A DNA stretch of 53,241 bases from CAYNST01 sp964399955 (GTDB lineage: Bacteria; Pseudomonadota; Gammaproteobacteria; Pseudomonadales; Cellvibrionaceae). The stretch is taken from assembly GCA_964399955.1 (NCBI GenBank), contig CAYNST010000012.1:1-53241 (forward strand), given 5' to 3'. This document shows, piece by piece, positions 23,647 through 31,081 of the stretch (its first letter is position 1; the number at the start of each line of letters is the position of its first letter). Below the pieces are notes generated by a model, which had not been told where the DNA came from, did not search any database, and saw only the letters and a program-made list of their open reading frames with translations. The position numbers were made by a program, and so were the translations under genes.

Positions 23647-24393
23647 ATGCCAACCGTAAGCATGCGCGACATGTTGCAAGCCGGTGTCCACTTTGGTCAC
23701 CAGAGCCGCTACTGGAACCCAAAAATGTCCAAGTACATTTTTGGTGCCCGCAACAAAATTCATATTATCAACCTTGAGCACACGGTGCCCGCATTCAACG
23801 ATGCGCTGGAAACCGTAAAGCAAATGGCCGCCCAAAAGAAAAAGGTACTGTTTGTGGGTACCAAGCGAGCCGCTCAGCGCTCCATCATTGAGCAGGCGCA
23901 GCGCGCCAACATGCCCTACGTCAGCCATCGTTGGCTGGGTGGCATGCTGACCAACTACAAAACCATTCGTGTGTCCATCCGTCGCTACCGCGATCTGGAA
24001 GCGCAGAGCAAAGACGGCACCTTTGACAAGCTGACCAAAAAAGAAGCGCTGATGCGCACGCGTCTGATGCAAAAGCTTGAGCAGTCGATTGGTGGTATCA
24101 AGGACATGAACGGCCTGCCGGACGCCCTGTTTGTTATTGACGTCGAGCATGAGCGCATTGCCGTCCAGGAAGCCAACAAGCTGGGCATCCCGGTCATTGC
24201 TGTTGTGGATACCAACAGCGACCCGAGCGGCATAGACCGAGTCATTCCCGGTAACGATGACGCCATTCGCGCTATCCGTTTGTACACCACAGCTATGGCT
24301 GACGCTTGCCTGGAAGGTGCCGCGCAGTCCAACGCCGTACCCAACAAAGATGAGTTTGTTGAAGTGGATGAAGCGGCCGGTCAAAGCGCCTAA
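23647..24393 (+). CDS. rpsB: 30S ribosomal protein S2
   Basis: S2 binds late to the small ribosomal subunit near the platform and with S1 is needed for mRNA binding. The 248-residue product starts MPTVSMRDMLQAGVHFGHQ, the S2 N-terminus, and holds the conserved stretches KMSKYIFGARNKIHIINL and PDALFVIDVEHERIAVQEA. The ATG at 23647 has AGGA upstream; the frame is open far upstream without family support. It is followed by tsf, 122 bases later, with a hairpin and a REP-like palindrome between them. Confidence 0.98.
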   Translation: MPTVSMRDMLQAGVHFGHQSRYWNPKMSKYIFGARNKIHIINLEHTVPAFNDALETVKQMAAQKKKVLFVGTKRAAQRSIIEQAQRANMPYVSHRWLGGMLTNYKTIRVSIRRYRDLEAQSKDGTFDKLTKKEALMRTRLMQKLEQSIGGIKDMNGLPDALFVIDVEHERIAVQEANKLGIPVIAVVDTNSDPSGIDRVIPGNDDAIRAIRLYTTAMADACLEGAAQSNAVPNKDEFVEVDEAAGQSA

Positions 24394-24403
24394 GTTAACC
24401 GTC

Positions 24404-24423
24404 AAGGCCGCCTAAGCGGCCTT
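24404..24423 (+). terminator. Hairpin/attenuator between rpsB and tsf
   Basis: AAGGCCGC (24404-24411), loop CTAA, GCGGCCTT (24416-24423), followed by a mixed T-rich stretch GATCTTTATATT. The run of T is weak, so partial termination (attenuation) is more likely than a full stop. It lies just after rpsB. Confidence 0.55.
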
Positions 24424-24442
24424 GATCTTTATATTGGGCCGG

Positions 24443-24468
24443 AAAAAGGGGACAGAGTCCTCTTTTTT
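24443..24468. repeat. REP/RAYT-like palindrome between rpsB and tsf
   Basis: AAAAAGGGGAC (24443-24453), loop AGA, GTCCTCTTTTT (24457-24467) form an 11-bp stem with one G-T pair, T-run extended to 24468. The core GGGGACAGAGTCCTC resembles, from memory, palindromes near REP-associated tyrosine transposase genes. It could also act as a second terminator for rpsB. No transposase is nearby. Confidence 0.45.
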
Positions 24469-24515
24469 CACAATGGGGCCCCAAAGACTACTGAATTGAT
24501 GGTGAGGACAAATTA

Positions 24516-25388
24516 ATGGCAATTTCTGCTGCAATGGTTAAAGAACTGCGTGAGCGCACCGGGCTCGGCATGATGGAGTGCAAGAAGGCGCTGGTTGAGA
24601 GCGAAGGCGACATTGAGCTGGCGATTGACAACCTGCGCAAGGCAAGCGGCTTGAAAGCTGCCAAAAAAGCCAGCCGCATTGCCGCCGACGGCGTTGTGGT
24701 AGCTCGCTTCAAAGACGATGGCAGTTACGGCCTGGTCCTGGAGGTCAACAGCGAAACCGACTTCGTTGCCCGCGATGATAACTTCCTGGCTTTCGTGAAC
24801 TCAGTTGCCGACAAGGCCTTTGCCGAGCAGCAGACCGACGTAGCCGCAGTCATGAGCGGTGAATTGGAGAGCGCCCGAGAAGCGCTGGTGCAAAAAATTG
24901 GTGAGAACATCGGAGTTCGCCGTGCGGCTGCCTTGGCTCCCGCTGACGGCGTGGTAAGCGGTTACGTCCACAGCAACAACCGCATTGCGGTTCTGGTTGA
25001 GTTGAAAGGCGGCACTGTAGAGCTGGCGCGGGACATTGCCATGCATGTGGCTGCCGTCAACCCGCAAGTCGTACGACCTGAAGATATGCCGGCCGATGCC
25101 GTGGAGCGGGAAAAAGACATTATCCGCGCTCAGCCGGATATGGAAGGCAAGCCCGCCGAAATCGTGGAAAAGATGGTTCAAGGTCGCATCTCCAAGTTCC
25201 TCAAGGAAGGCGCTTTGCTGGAGCAGCCATTCGTTAAGAACCCGGAGCAGACCGTAGGCGCCCTGGCCAAGCAGGCCGGTGCAGAAGTTGTCAGCTTCGT
25301 GCGCTACGAAGTGGGCGAGGGCATTGAAAAAGAAGAGTCCGACTTTGCTGCGGAAGTTGCGGCACAGGTGCAGGCTTCCAAAGGCTAA
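24516..25388 (+). CDS. tsf: Elongation factor Ts
   Basis: EF-Ts exchanges GDP for GTP on EF-Tu. The 290-residue length is usual. The N-terminal UBA-like part has RTGLGMMECKKAL (residues 15-27), and the core has the contact motif NSETDFVARDDNF (76-88), both diagnostic. The ATG follows GAGGAC at a good distance. It follows rpsB as nearly always in bacteria and ends in a strong terminator, so pyrH probably has its own promoter as well. Confidence 0.98.
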   Translation: MAISAAMVKELRERTGLGMMECKKALVESEGDIELAIDNLRKASGLKAAKKASRIAADGVVVARFKDDGSYGLVLEVNSETDFVARDDNFLAFVNSVADKAFAEQQTDVAAVMSGELESAREALVQKIGENIGVRRAAALAPADGVVSGYVHSNNRIAVLVELKGGTVELARDIAMHVAAVNPQVVRPEDMPADAVEREKDIIRAQPDMEGKPAEIVEKMVQGRISKFLKEGALLEQPFVKNPEQTVGALAKQAGAEVVSFVRYEVGEGIEKEESDFAAEVAAQVQASKG

Positions 25389-25418
25389 GTTCGCAGCAGC
25401 CCGCAGAGCCAAGCGGCA

Positions 25419-25454
25419 AAAAAGGCGAGAGAAGCATGCTTCTCTCGCCTTTTT
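25419..25454. terminator. Strong intrinsic terminator after tsf
   Basis: The 36 bases form a perfect palindrome: AAAAAGGCGAGAGAAGC pairs with GCTTCTCTCGCCTTTTT around the central AT. It starts 30 bases past the tsf stop codon. Confidence 0.92.
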
Positions 25455-25571
25455 ATTGGGTGCGACCTCAGCCTGCATCGACTTTGTCCGGCGGCGGATC
25501 TAACATTTCCGGTGTCCTTGCTCGGTTTTTAGCGTTAAACTTCCGCCGGTCCTAGCCTTGGAGAACTGTCT

Positions 25572-26309
25572 ATGCCAACAACTCGCGATCGTAAATTCAA
25601 ACGGATTCTGCTCAAGCTGAGCGGTGAGCAACTGATGGGTGATGAGGGCTTTGGCATCGACCCCAAAGTGCTTGACAAGATGTCATTGGAAATCGGCCAG
25701 CTGGTTGGCATTGGTGTGCAGGTGGGGTTGGTTATTGGTGGGGGCAACCTGTTTCGAGGCGCTGCGCTGAACCGTGCCGGGCTGGACCGGGTGACAGGCG
25801 ACCATATGGGCATGCTGGCCACAGTTATGAACTCTCTGGCCATGCGCGACGCACTGGAGCGTTCCAATATCTCCTGCAGTGTCATGTCCTCCATACCCAT
25901 GAGCGGTATTGTAGAGCATTACGACCGGCGCAAAGCCATACGCCTGCTGGAAAAAGGTGAAGTAGTCATCTTTTCCGCCGGTACCGGCAACCCCTTCTTT
26001 ACCACAGATTCCGCCGCGTGCCTGCGCGGCATCGAGATCAATGCCGAACTGGTACTCAAAGCAACCAAAGTTGACGGCGTATACTCCGCCGACCCCATGA
26101 AAGATCCTGGCGCTACCCGTTATGCACACCTGAGCTATGACCAGGTGCTTGCGGAAAAGCTTGCCGTCATGGACCTGACTGCTATCTGCTTGTGTCAGGA
26201 GCACCGTATGCCGGTAAGAGTGTTCAAAATGGAGAAGGTGGGCGCACTACTGAACATTGTGGTTGGCGGCAATGAAGGCACCCTGATTGAGGATGTAGAA
26301 CATGATTAG
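25572..26309 (+). CDS. pyrH: UMP kinase
   Basis: PyrH phosphorylates UMP to UDP in pyrimidine nucleotide synthesis. It is a hexameric amino-acid-kinase-fold enzyme. The 245-residue product has KRILLKLSGEQLMG (residues 10-23), the glycine loop VIGGGNLFRG near 54-63, and GTGNPFFTTDSAA near 138-150, all family marks. The ATG has GGAG upstream. It overlaps frr by eight bases. The 117 bases between the tsf terminator and this start should contain its promoter. Confidence 0.97.
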   Translation: MPTTRDRKFKRILLKLSGEQLMGDEGFGIDPKVLDKMSLEIGQLVGIGVQVGLVIGGGNLFRGAALNRAGLDRVTGDHMGMLATVMNSLAMRDALERSNISCSVMSSIPMSGIVEHYDRRKAIRLLEKGEVVIFSAGTGNPFFTTDSAACLRGIEINAELVLKATKVDGVYSADPMKDPGATRYAHLSYDQVLAEKLAVMDLTAICLCQEHRMPVRVFKMEKVGALLNIVVGGNEGTLIEDVEHD

Positions 26310-26859
26310 TGATATCAAAAAAGATGCACAGGCGCGCATGAAAAAAAGTTTGGATGCGCTGCAGGTTAACTTCAACAAGATTCGTACCGGGCGTGCACAC
26401 CCCAGCATTCTTGATGGAGTAATGGTGAAATACTACGGCGGGGATGTGCCCTTGACCCAGGTTGCCAACGTCAGTGTGCTTGACTCTCGCACACTGTCCA
26501 TCAGCCCTTGGGAGCGTAACCTGGTTCCCGAAATCGAAAAAGCCATCATGAAGGCGGACCTTGGGCTCAACCCGTCAAGCAGTGGTGACCTGATACGCGT
26601 TCCCCTGCCGGCGCTCACTGAAGAAACCCGCAAGGGTTTCATCAAACAGGCCAGGGCCGAAGCTGAAAACGCACGGGTATCCGTTCGCAATATCCGCCGC
26701 GACGCCAACGGTACCTTTAAGGATCTGGTAAAAGATAAAGAGCTCAGCGAGGACGACGAGCGGCGCGCGCAGGACGAAGTACAAAAGCTGACGGATAAGT
26801 ACATCGCCGAAGTTGATGCAGCGCTCGCGTCCAAAGAAAAAGACTTGATGGAAATCTGA
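26302..26859 (+). CDS. frr: Ribosome recycling factor
   Basis: RRF, with EF-G, splits the ribosome after termination. The 185-residue product fits exactly, with the family stretches FNKIRTGRAHPSIL near residues 24-37 and an RRDANGTFKDLVKDKELSEDD stretch in the C-terminal arm. The start overlaps the end of pyrH by eight bases, so the two are coupled. uppS follows seven bases after the stop. Confidence 0.98.
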   Translation: MISDIKKDAQARMKKSLDALQVNFNKIRTGRAHPSILDGVMVKYYGGDVPLTQVANVSVLDSRTLSISPWERNLVPEIEKAIMKADLGLNPSSSGDLIRVPLPALTEETRKGFIKQARAEAENARVSVRNIRRDANGTFKDLVKDKELSEDDERRAQDEVQKLTDKYIAEVDAALASKEKDLMEI

Positions 26860-26866
26860 TCCAAAG

Positions 26867-27628
26867 GTGGGTATTTGCTTGACTTGTGAGGGTTTACGCC
26901 ACGTTGCTGTCATCATGGACGGCAATAACCGCTGGGCGAAAAGAGAAGGGAAGCAGGGTATTGCCGGGCACCGGGCCGGAGTCGAGCGAATACGCGATGT
27001 GCTGAAAGCCTGTCGGGAGCTTGATGTGGAGGTGCTGACTCTGTTTGCCTTCAGCAGCGAGAACTGGCGTAGACCTCCCAAGGAAGTAGAGGCCCTGATG
27101 GGGCTTTTTTACAACTATCTGAAGCGTGAGGCCGTGCGCCTGGCAGATGAGAATGTGCGTTTGCGAGTTATTGGCAATCGCTCCCGTTTTGGGCCGCGCC
27201 TGGTCAATGCCATTCTTGAAGCCGAGGCCATTGCCTCCTCCGGCAGCAGCACCCTTGCCATTGCCGCAGACTACGGCGGCCAGTGGGACATTTGTGAGGC
27301 CGCCCGCAAGCTGGCCAAACAAGTGGAAGCGGGTGAGCTGCGCGCCGACGATATAGATGAAGCTAAATTGAACGCCAGCCTGGCCACGCTGGATCTGCCA
27401 TCGGTTGATCTGCTCATCCGCACCGGCGGCGATCAGCGCATCAGTAATTTTCTGTTGTGGCAGGCAGCCTATGCCGAATTGTATTTCAGCCCTCTACTGT
27501 GGCCGGAGTTTGACGGCCCGGCTTTGCGGGAGGCCGTCACCGATTTTTACTCACGTCAGCGCCGCTTTGGGCTTACCAGCGCGCAGATTGAGGCCGGCGT
27601 TATTCATCGGGGTACTGCAGGTGCTTAA
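26867..27628 (+). CDS. uppS: Undecaprenyl diphosphate synthase
   Basis: UppS builds the C55 lipid carrier for peptidoglycan and O-antigen from farnesyl and isopentenyl diphosphates. The 253-residue protein has the catalytic Asp18 in VAVIMDGNNRWA, the FAFSSENWRRP motif near residues 60-70, and the RTGGDQRISNFLLWQAAYAE signature near 185-204. The start is a GTG seven bases after frr. The last bases overlap the chosen cdsA start by eight. Confidence 0.97.
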   Translation: MGICLTCEGLRHVAVIMDGNNRWAKREGKQGIAGHRAGVERIRDVLKACRELDVEVLTLFAFSSENWRRPPKEVEALMGLFYNYLKREAVRLADENVRLRVIGNRSRFGPRLVNAILEAEAIASSGSSTLAIAADYGGQWDICEAARKLAKQVEAGELRADDIDEAKLNASLATLDLPSVDLLIRTGGDQRISNFLLWQAAYAELYFSPLLWPEFDGPALREAVTDFYSRQRRFGLTSAQIEAGVIHRGTAGA

Positions 27629-28451
27629 GCAGAGAGTGATCACCGCTATCGTCATGGCAGCTGTGTTTCTTACTGTGCTGTTTTTTGCGCCGCTTCCGGT
27701 TTTTTACTGCTTTGCCAGTGTGATTGTGCTGGTGGGCGCCTGGGAATGGGCCAACCTCAGTGGGCTTACCCGCCGGCCCGCTCGCATGGCTTACACCGCG
27801 TTTTTTGCCTTGTTGATGCTGGGCGTTTGGTTTTGGCAGACGTTTTTTGCCCCCATTGTTTACCAGCCGGTCTTTCTTGCCAGTGGCGTTTGTTGGGCGA
27901 TTGCGCTGTTGTGGGTGCAGACATACCCCTCCAGCGCACTCCTGTGGCGGCCAAAAGCCGTGCGTGCTGCCATGGGTTTTGCGGTGCTGATGCCTGCCTG
28001 GTTGTCGCTAATCTACCTGCGCGGGTCGCCGCAGGGGCACTGGCTGGTACTGGCCGTCATCTTGCTGGTTGCTGCGGCGGATATTGGAGCCTATGCCGCA
28101 GGGCGTGCCTTTGGCCGTCGCAAACTGGCGCCAATGGTAAGTCCGGGAAAGACCTGGGAAGGCGTAGCCGGGGGCGTGCTTGCCGCAGTCGTCATTGCGG
28201 CTGGGTACGCACTGGTCGCTGCGCCAAGCCTGGTATGGTTGCCCATTCTCATCGCCGTGCCTATCGCCCTGGTATCGGTGCTTGGGGATTTGTTTGAAAG
28301 CATGTTGAAGCGTCACCGAGGCATCAAGGATTCCAGTCAGTTGTTGCCTGGGCACGGCGGTGTGCTCGACCGGGTGGATGGCCTGCTGGCGGCGCTGCCT
28401 ATTTTTGCCATGGCCGCGCTGTTCAGCGACGGCAAGCTGGCGGGCCTTTGA
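27621..28451 (+). CDS. cdsA: Phosphatidate cytidylyltransferase
   Basis: CdsA makes CDP-diacylglycerol, precursor of all membrane phospholipids. The 276-residue protein has about eight membrane segments and ends in the full family signature SMLKRHRGIKDSSQLLPGHG followed by GVLDRVD. I choose the GTG at 27621 because MLKQRVITAI matches the family start and it overlaps uppS by eight bases; the frame continues upstream inside uppS as a shadow. dxr starts one base after its stop codon. Confidence 0.95.
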   Translation: MLKQRVITAIVMAAVFLTVLFFAPLPVFYCFASVIVLVGAWEWANLSGLTRRPARMAYTAFFALLMLGVWFWQTFFAPIVYQPVFLASGVCWAIALLWVQTYPSSALLWRPKAVRAAMGFAVLMPAWLSLIYLRGSPQGHWLVLAVILLVAAADIGAYAAGRAFGRRKLAPMVSPGKTWEGVAGGVLAAVVIAAGYALVAAPSLVWLPILIAVPIALVSVLGDLFESMLKRHRGIKDSSQLLPGHGGVLDRVDGLLAALPIFAMAALFSDGKLAGL

Positions 28452-28452
28452 T

Positions 28453-29646
28453 ATGCAGCAAATCACTGTTCTGGGTTCGACCGGTTCCATTGGTCTGAGT
28501 ACGCTGGATGTGGTGGCTCAGCACCCCGATCGTTTTACCGTCCATGCGCTGGCGGCGCGACGCAACGTCGACAAGATGCTGGAGCAGATCCAAGCGTTCA
28601 AGCCTGTCTATGCCGTCATGTTGGACCCGGATGCAGCCAGTTTGCTGCGCAGCAGATTGCCCGCCGATGCGCGCACCGAAGTGCTGCAAGGGAGCGAGGC
28701 ACTGACAGAGATTGCTCGTGCTGCAGAAGTGGACACCGTGGTTGCGGCGATCGTCGGCGCGGCGGGCTTGTCGCCCACACTGGCTGCTGCCAGTCATGGC
28801 AAAAAGATCTTGCTGGCCAACAAGGAATCCCTCGTCATGGCTGGCGCTTTGTTCATGCGCGCAGTGCAACAAGGCGGCGCACAACTGCTGCCGGTTGACA
28901 GTGAGCACAATGCCATTTTCCAATGCCTGCCAGCGGGATTCAGCAGCCTGGCAGAGGCCGGCGTCAGAAGACTTCTGTTGACCGGCTCTGGCGGCCCATT
29001 CCGCGAAAGCCCTCTGGACGCTTTGCCGAAGGTGACTCCCGGGGAGGCCTGCGCTCACCCAAATTGGTCGATGGGGCAGAAAATTTCTGTTGATTCCGCC
29101 ACCATGATGAACAAGGGGCTGGAGTTCATAGAAGCCTGTTGGCTGTTCAACGCATCACCCAAGCAGGTTGAGGTGGTGATTCACCCGCAAAGCATTGTCC
29201 ACTCCATGGTCGAGTATCTGGATGGTTCAGTGCTTGCTCAGCTGGGTCAGCCGGATATGCGCACACCCATTGCGCACTGCCTGGCCTGGCCTGAACGCGT
29301 GACCAACAACGTGGCCAGCCTGGATTTTTTCCGGCTCGGCCGCCTGGACTTCTCCGCGCCGGACAAGCTGCGCTTTCCCTGCCTGCAGCTGGCGATTGAT
29401 GCCATGAGCGCCGGAGGTACCTGTCCGACTGCGCTCAATGCCGCCAATGAAGTGGCGGTTGAGGCGTTCCTCTGCGAGCAGATTCGCTACACCGACATTG
29501 CTCAAGTGGTGGACCGCGTTATGCAGACCTGGGTGGGAAGCGAACCGGACGCTCTTGGTGCGGTCATAGAAGCCGATCAGGAAGCGCGCGCTGCAGCTGT
29601 GGCTCAGGTCACCAGGTTGCAGCACTGCAAGACAATGTTGGTCTAA
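28453..29646 (+). CDS. dxr: 1-Deoxy-D-xylulose 5-phosphate reductoisomerase
   Basis: Dxr (IspC) makes 2-C-methylerythritol 4-phosphate, the committed step of the MEP isoprenoid pathway. The 397-residue product has the NADPH loop GSTGSIG (residues 8-14), the NKESLVMAG stretch, the acidic metal motif PVDSEHNAIFQ, and SVDSATMMNKGLE. The ATG at 28453 gives the family N-terminus QITVLGSTGSIG; the frame is open further up inside cdsA. It is ten bases before rseP, and with uppS gives the isoprenoid part of this block. Confidence 0.97.
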   Translation: MQQITVLGSTGSIGLSTLDVVAQHPDRFTVHALAARRNVDKMLEQIQAFKPVYAVMLDPDAASLLRSRLPADARTEVLQGSEALTEIARAAEVDTVVAAIVGAAGLSPTLAAASHGKKILLANKESLVMAGALFMRAVQQGGAQLLPVDSEHNAIFQCLPAGFSSLAEAGVRRLLLTGSGGPFRESPLDALPKVTPGEACAHPNWSMGQKISVDSATMMNKGLEFIEACWLFNASPKQVEVVIHPQSIVHSMVEYLDGSVLAQLGQPDMRTPIAHCLAWPERVTNNVASLDFFRLGRLDFSAPDKLRFPCLQLAIDAMSAGGTCPTALNAANEVAVEAFLCEQIRYTDIAQVVDRVMQTWVGSEPDALGAVIEADQEARAAAVAQVTRLQHCKTMLV

Positions 29647-29656
29647 CGGAGAAACA

Positions 29657-31012
29657 ATGGAACTTCTGCAAACGCTAATCGGCTTCTGTGTCGCGCTTTT
29701 CGTGCTGGTCAGCGTGCATGAGTTTGGTCATTTCTACGTTGCACGGCTTTGCGGGGTAAAGGTACTGCGCTTCTGTGTGGGAATGGGTAGGCCATTCTGG
29801 TCGTTCAGAGATCGCAAAGGCACGGAATTTGGTTTGGCCGCCATACCCTTGGGTGGCTATGTGAAAATGCTGGATGAGCGCGAAGGCGAAGTGGCCGAGC
29901 ACGAGCGCCATCTGAGCTACAACAGTAAATCTCCCTGGCAGCGAATCGCCATCCTGGCTGCCGGTCCGTTCGCCAACTTCCTGCTGGCTTTTCTTATTTT
30001 CTGGGCGGTCATCGGCTTCAGCGGGTCATTGGGCGTCACTCCTGTGGTGGGGGCTGTAGAGCCGGGTTCGCTGGCGGAGCAGGCTGGAATGGAAGCCGGG
30101 CAGACCATTGCGGCGGTCGATGGCGTACCCACGCCCACCCGACAGGACGTCTACGAACGCCTGTTGATGCGGCTAGGTGAAAGCGGCAGTCTGCGACTCT
30201 CGCTTTCCGAGCCCGGATCAGACCTCGTGTATGAGTCGGAACTCCTGTTGGCGGACTGGCTCAAAGGCACTGTTGATCCTGATCCCGCAGTAGGCCTTGG
30301 CTTCAGTTTTTTTCGTCCGGATGTGATGGTGGCTGACGTCATGGCTGGCAGTGCGGCTGAGTCCGCAGGCCTGCTGAGCGGCGACCGGTTGCTGGAAGTG
30401 GATGGCGAGTCCATCCCATCCCTGCAAACGTGGATCGAGTATGTGCAGATGCGTCCGCAAACCCCGATAGAGCTTGTCCTGGAGCGTGCCGGGGAACGTT
30501 TGGTTGTAGAAGTGACTCCCAGACCTGCTACCCTGGACGATGGTCGCAGCGTGGGGCAGGTGGGTGTTTCGGTAAGTGAATCCGGCTGGCCCAGTGAAAT
30601 GCTGCTGCGACAACAATACGGTGTACTGGAGGCCTCCGGCAAGGGGCTTGAGAAAACCTGGAGCACGGTCGAGTTTGTTTTGGTTTCTCTGAAAAAGTTG
30701 ATTGTTGGGGAGATTTCCACAAAAAACTTGAGCGGGCCGATTGGCATTGCTAAAGTTGCGGGCGATCAGGCTCGAGCCGGGGCTGGTTATTTTATTCAGT
30801 TTCTCGCAATTTTAAGCATCTATCTCGGTGTCCTCAACCTGCTGCCGATCCCCGTCCTGGACGGCGGGCATATTGTTTATTGCCTGGTCGAGGCAGTCAA
30901 AGGCAGCCCTGTTTCCGAACGTATTCAAACGATGGGGTACAGCGCAGGACTGGTACTGTTGGCCGGGGTAATGATCATGGCCTTCTATAACGACATCCTG
31001 CGCCTGTACTGA
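29657..31012 (+). CDS. rseP: Site-2 intramembrane metalloprotease RseP
   Basis: RseP cuts the anti-sigma factor RseA inside the membrane to release sigma E, and also clears signal peptides. The 451-residue product has the zinc motif HEFGH (His21, Glu22, His25) in its first membrane segment, two PDZ domains in the middle (about 115-300), and the third-ligand segment NLLPIPVLDGGHIVY near 394-408. The ATG follows GGAG. It lies directly upstream of bamA, the usual position. Confidence 0.96.
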   Translation: MELLQTLIGFCVALFVLVSVHEFGHFYVARLCGVKVLRFCVGMGRPFWSFRDRKGTEFGLAAIPLGGYVKMLDEREGEVAEHERHLSYNSKSPWQRIAILAAGPFANFLLAFLIFWAVIGFSGSLGVTPVVGAVEPGSLAEQAGMEAGQTIAAVDGVPTPTRQDVYERLLMRLGESGSLRLSLSEPGSDLVYESELLLADWLKGTVDPDPAVGLGFSFFRPDVMVADVMAGSAAESAGLLSGDRLLEVDGESIPSLQTWIEYVQMRPQTPIELVLERAGERLVVEVTPRPATLDDGRSVGQVGVSVSESGWPSEMLLRQQYGVLEASGKGLEKTWSTVEFVLVSLKKLIVGEISTKNLSGPIGIAKVAGDQARAGAGYFIQFLAILSIYLGVLNLLPIPVLDGGHIVYCLVEAVKGSPVSERIQTMGYSAGLVLLAGVMIMAFYNDILRLY

Positions 31013-31081
31013 TCAGTCTTGCAGATTCGATCAAACAGCGCTCCGTCCTAATAACAATCCATAAAACGAAATCCTGAATCT

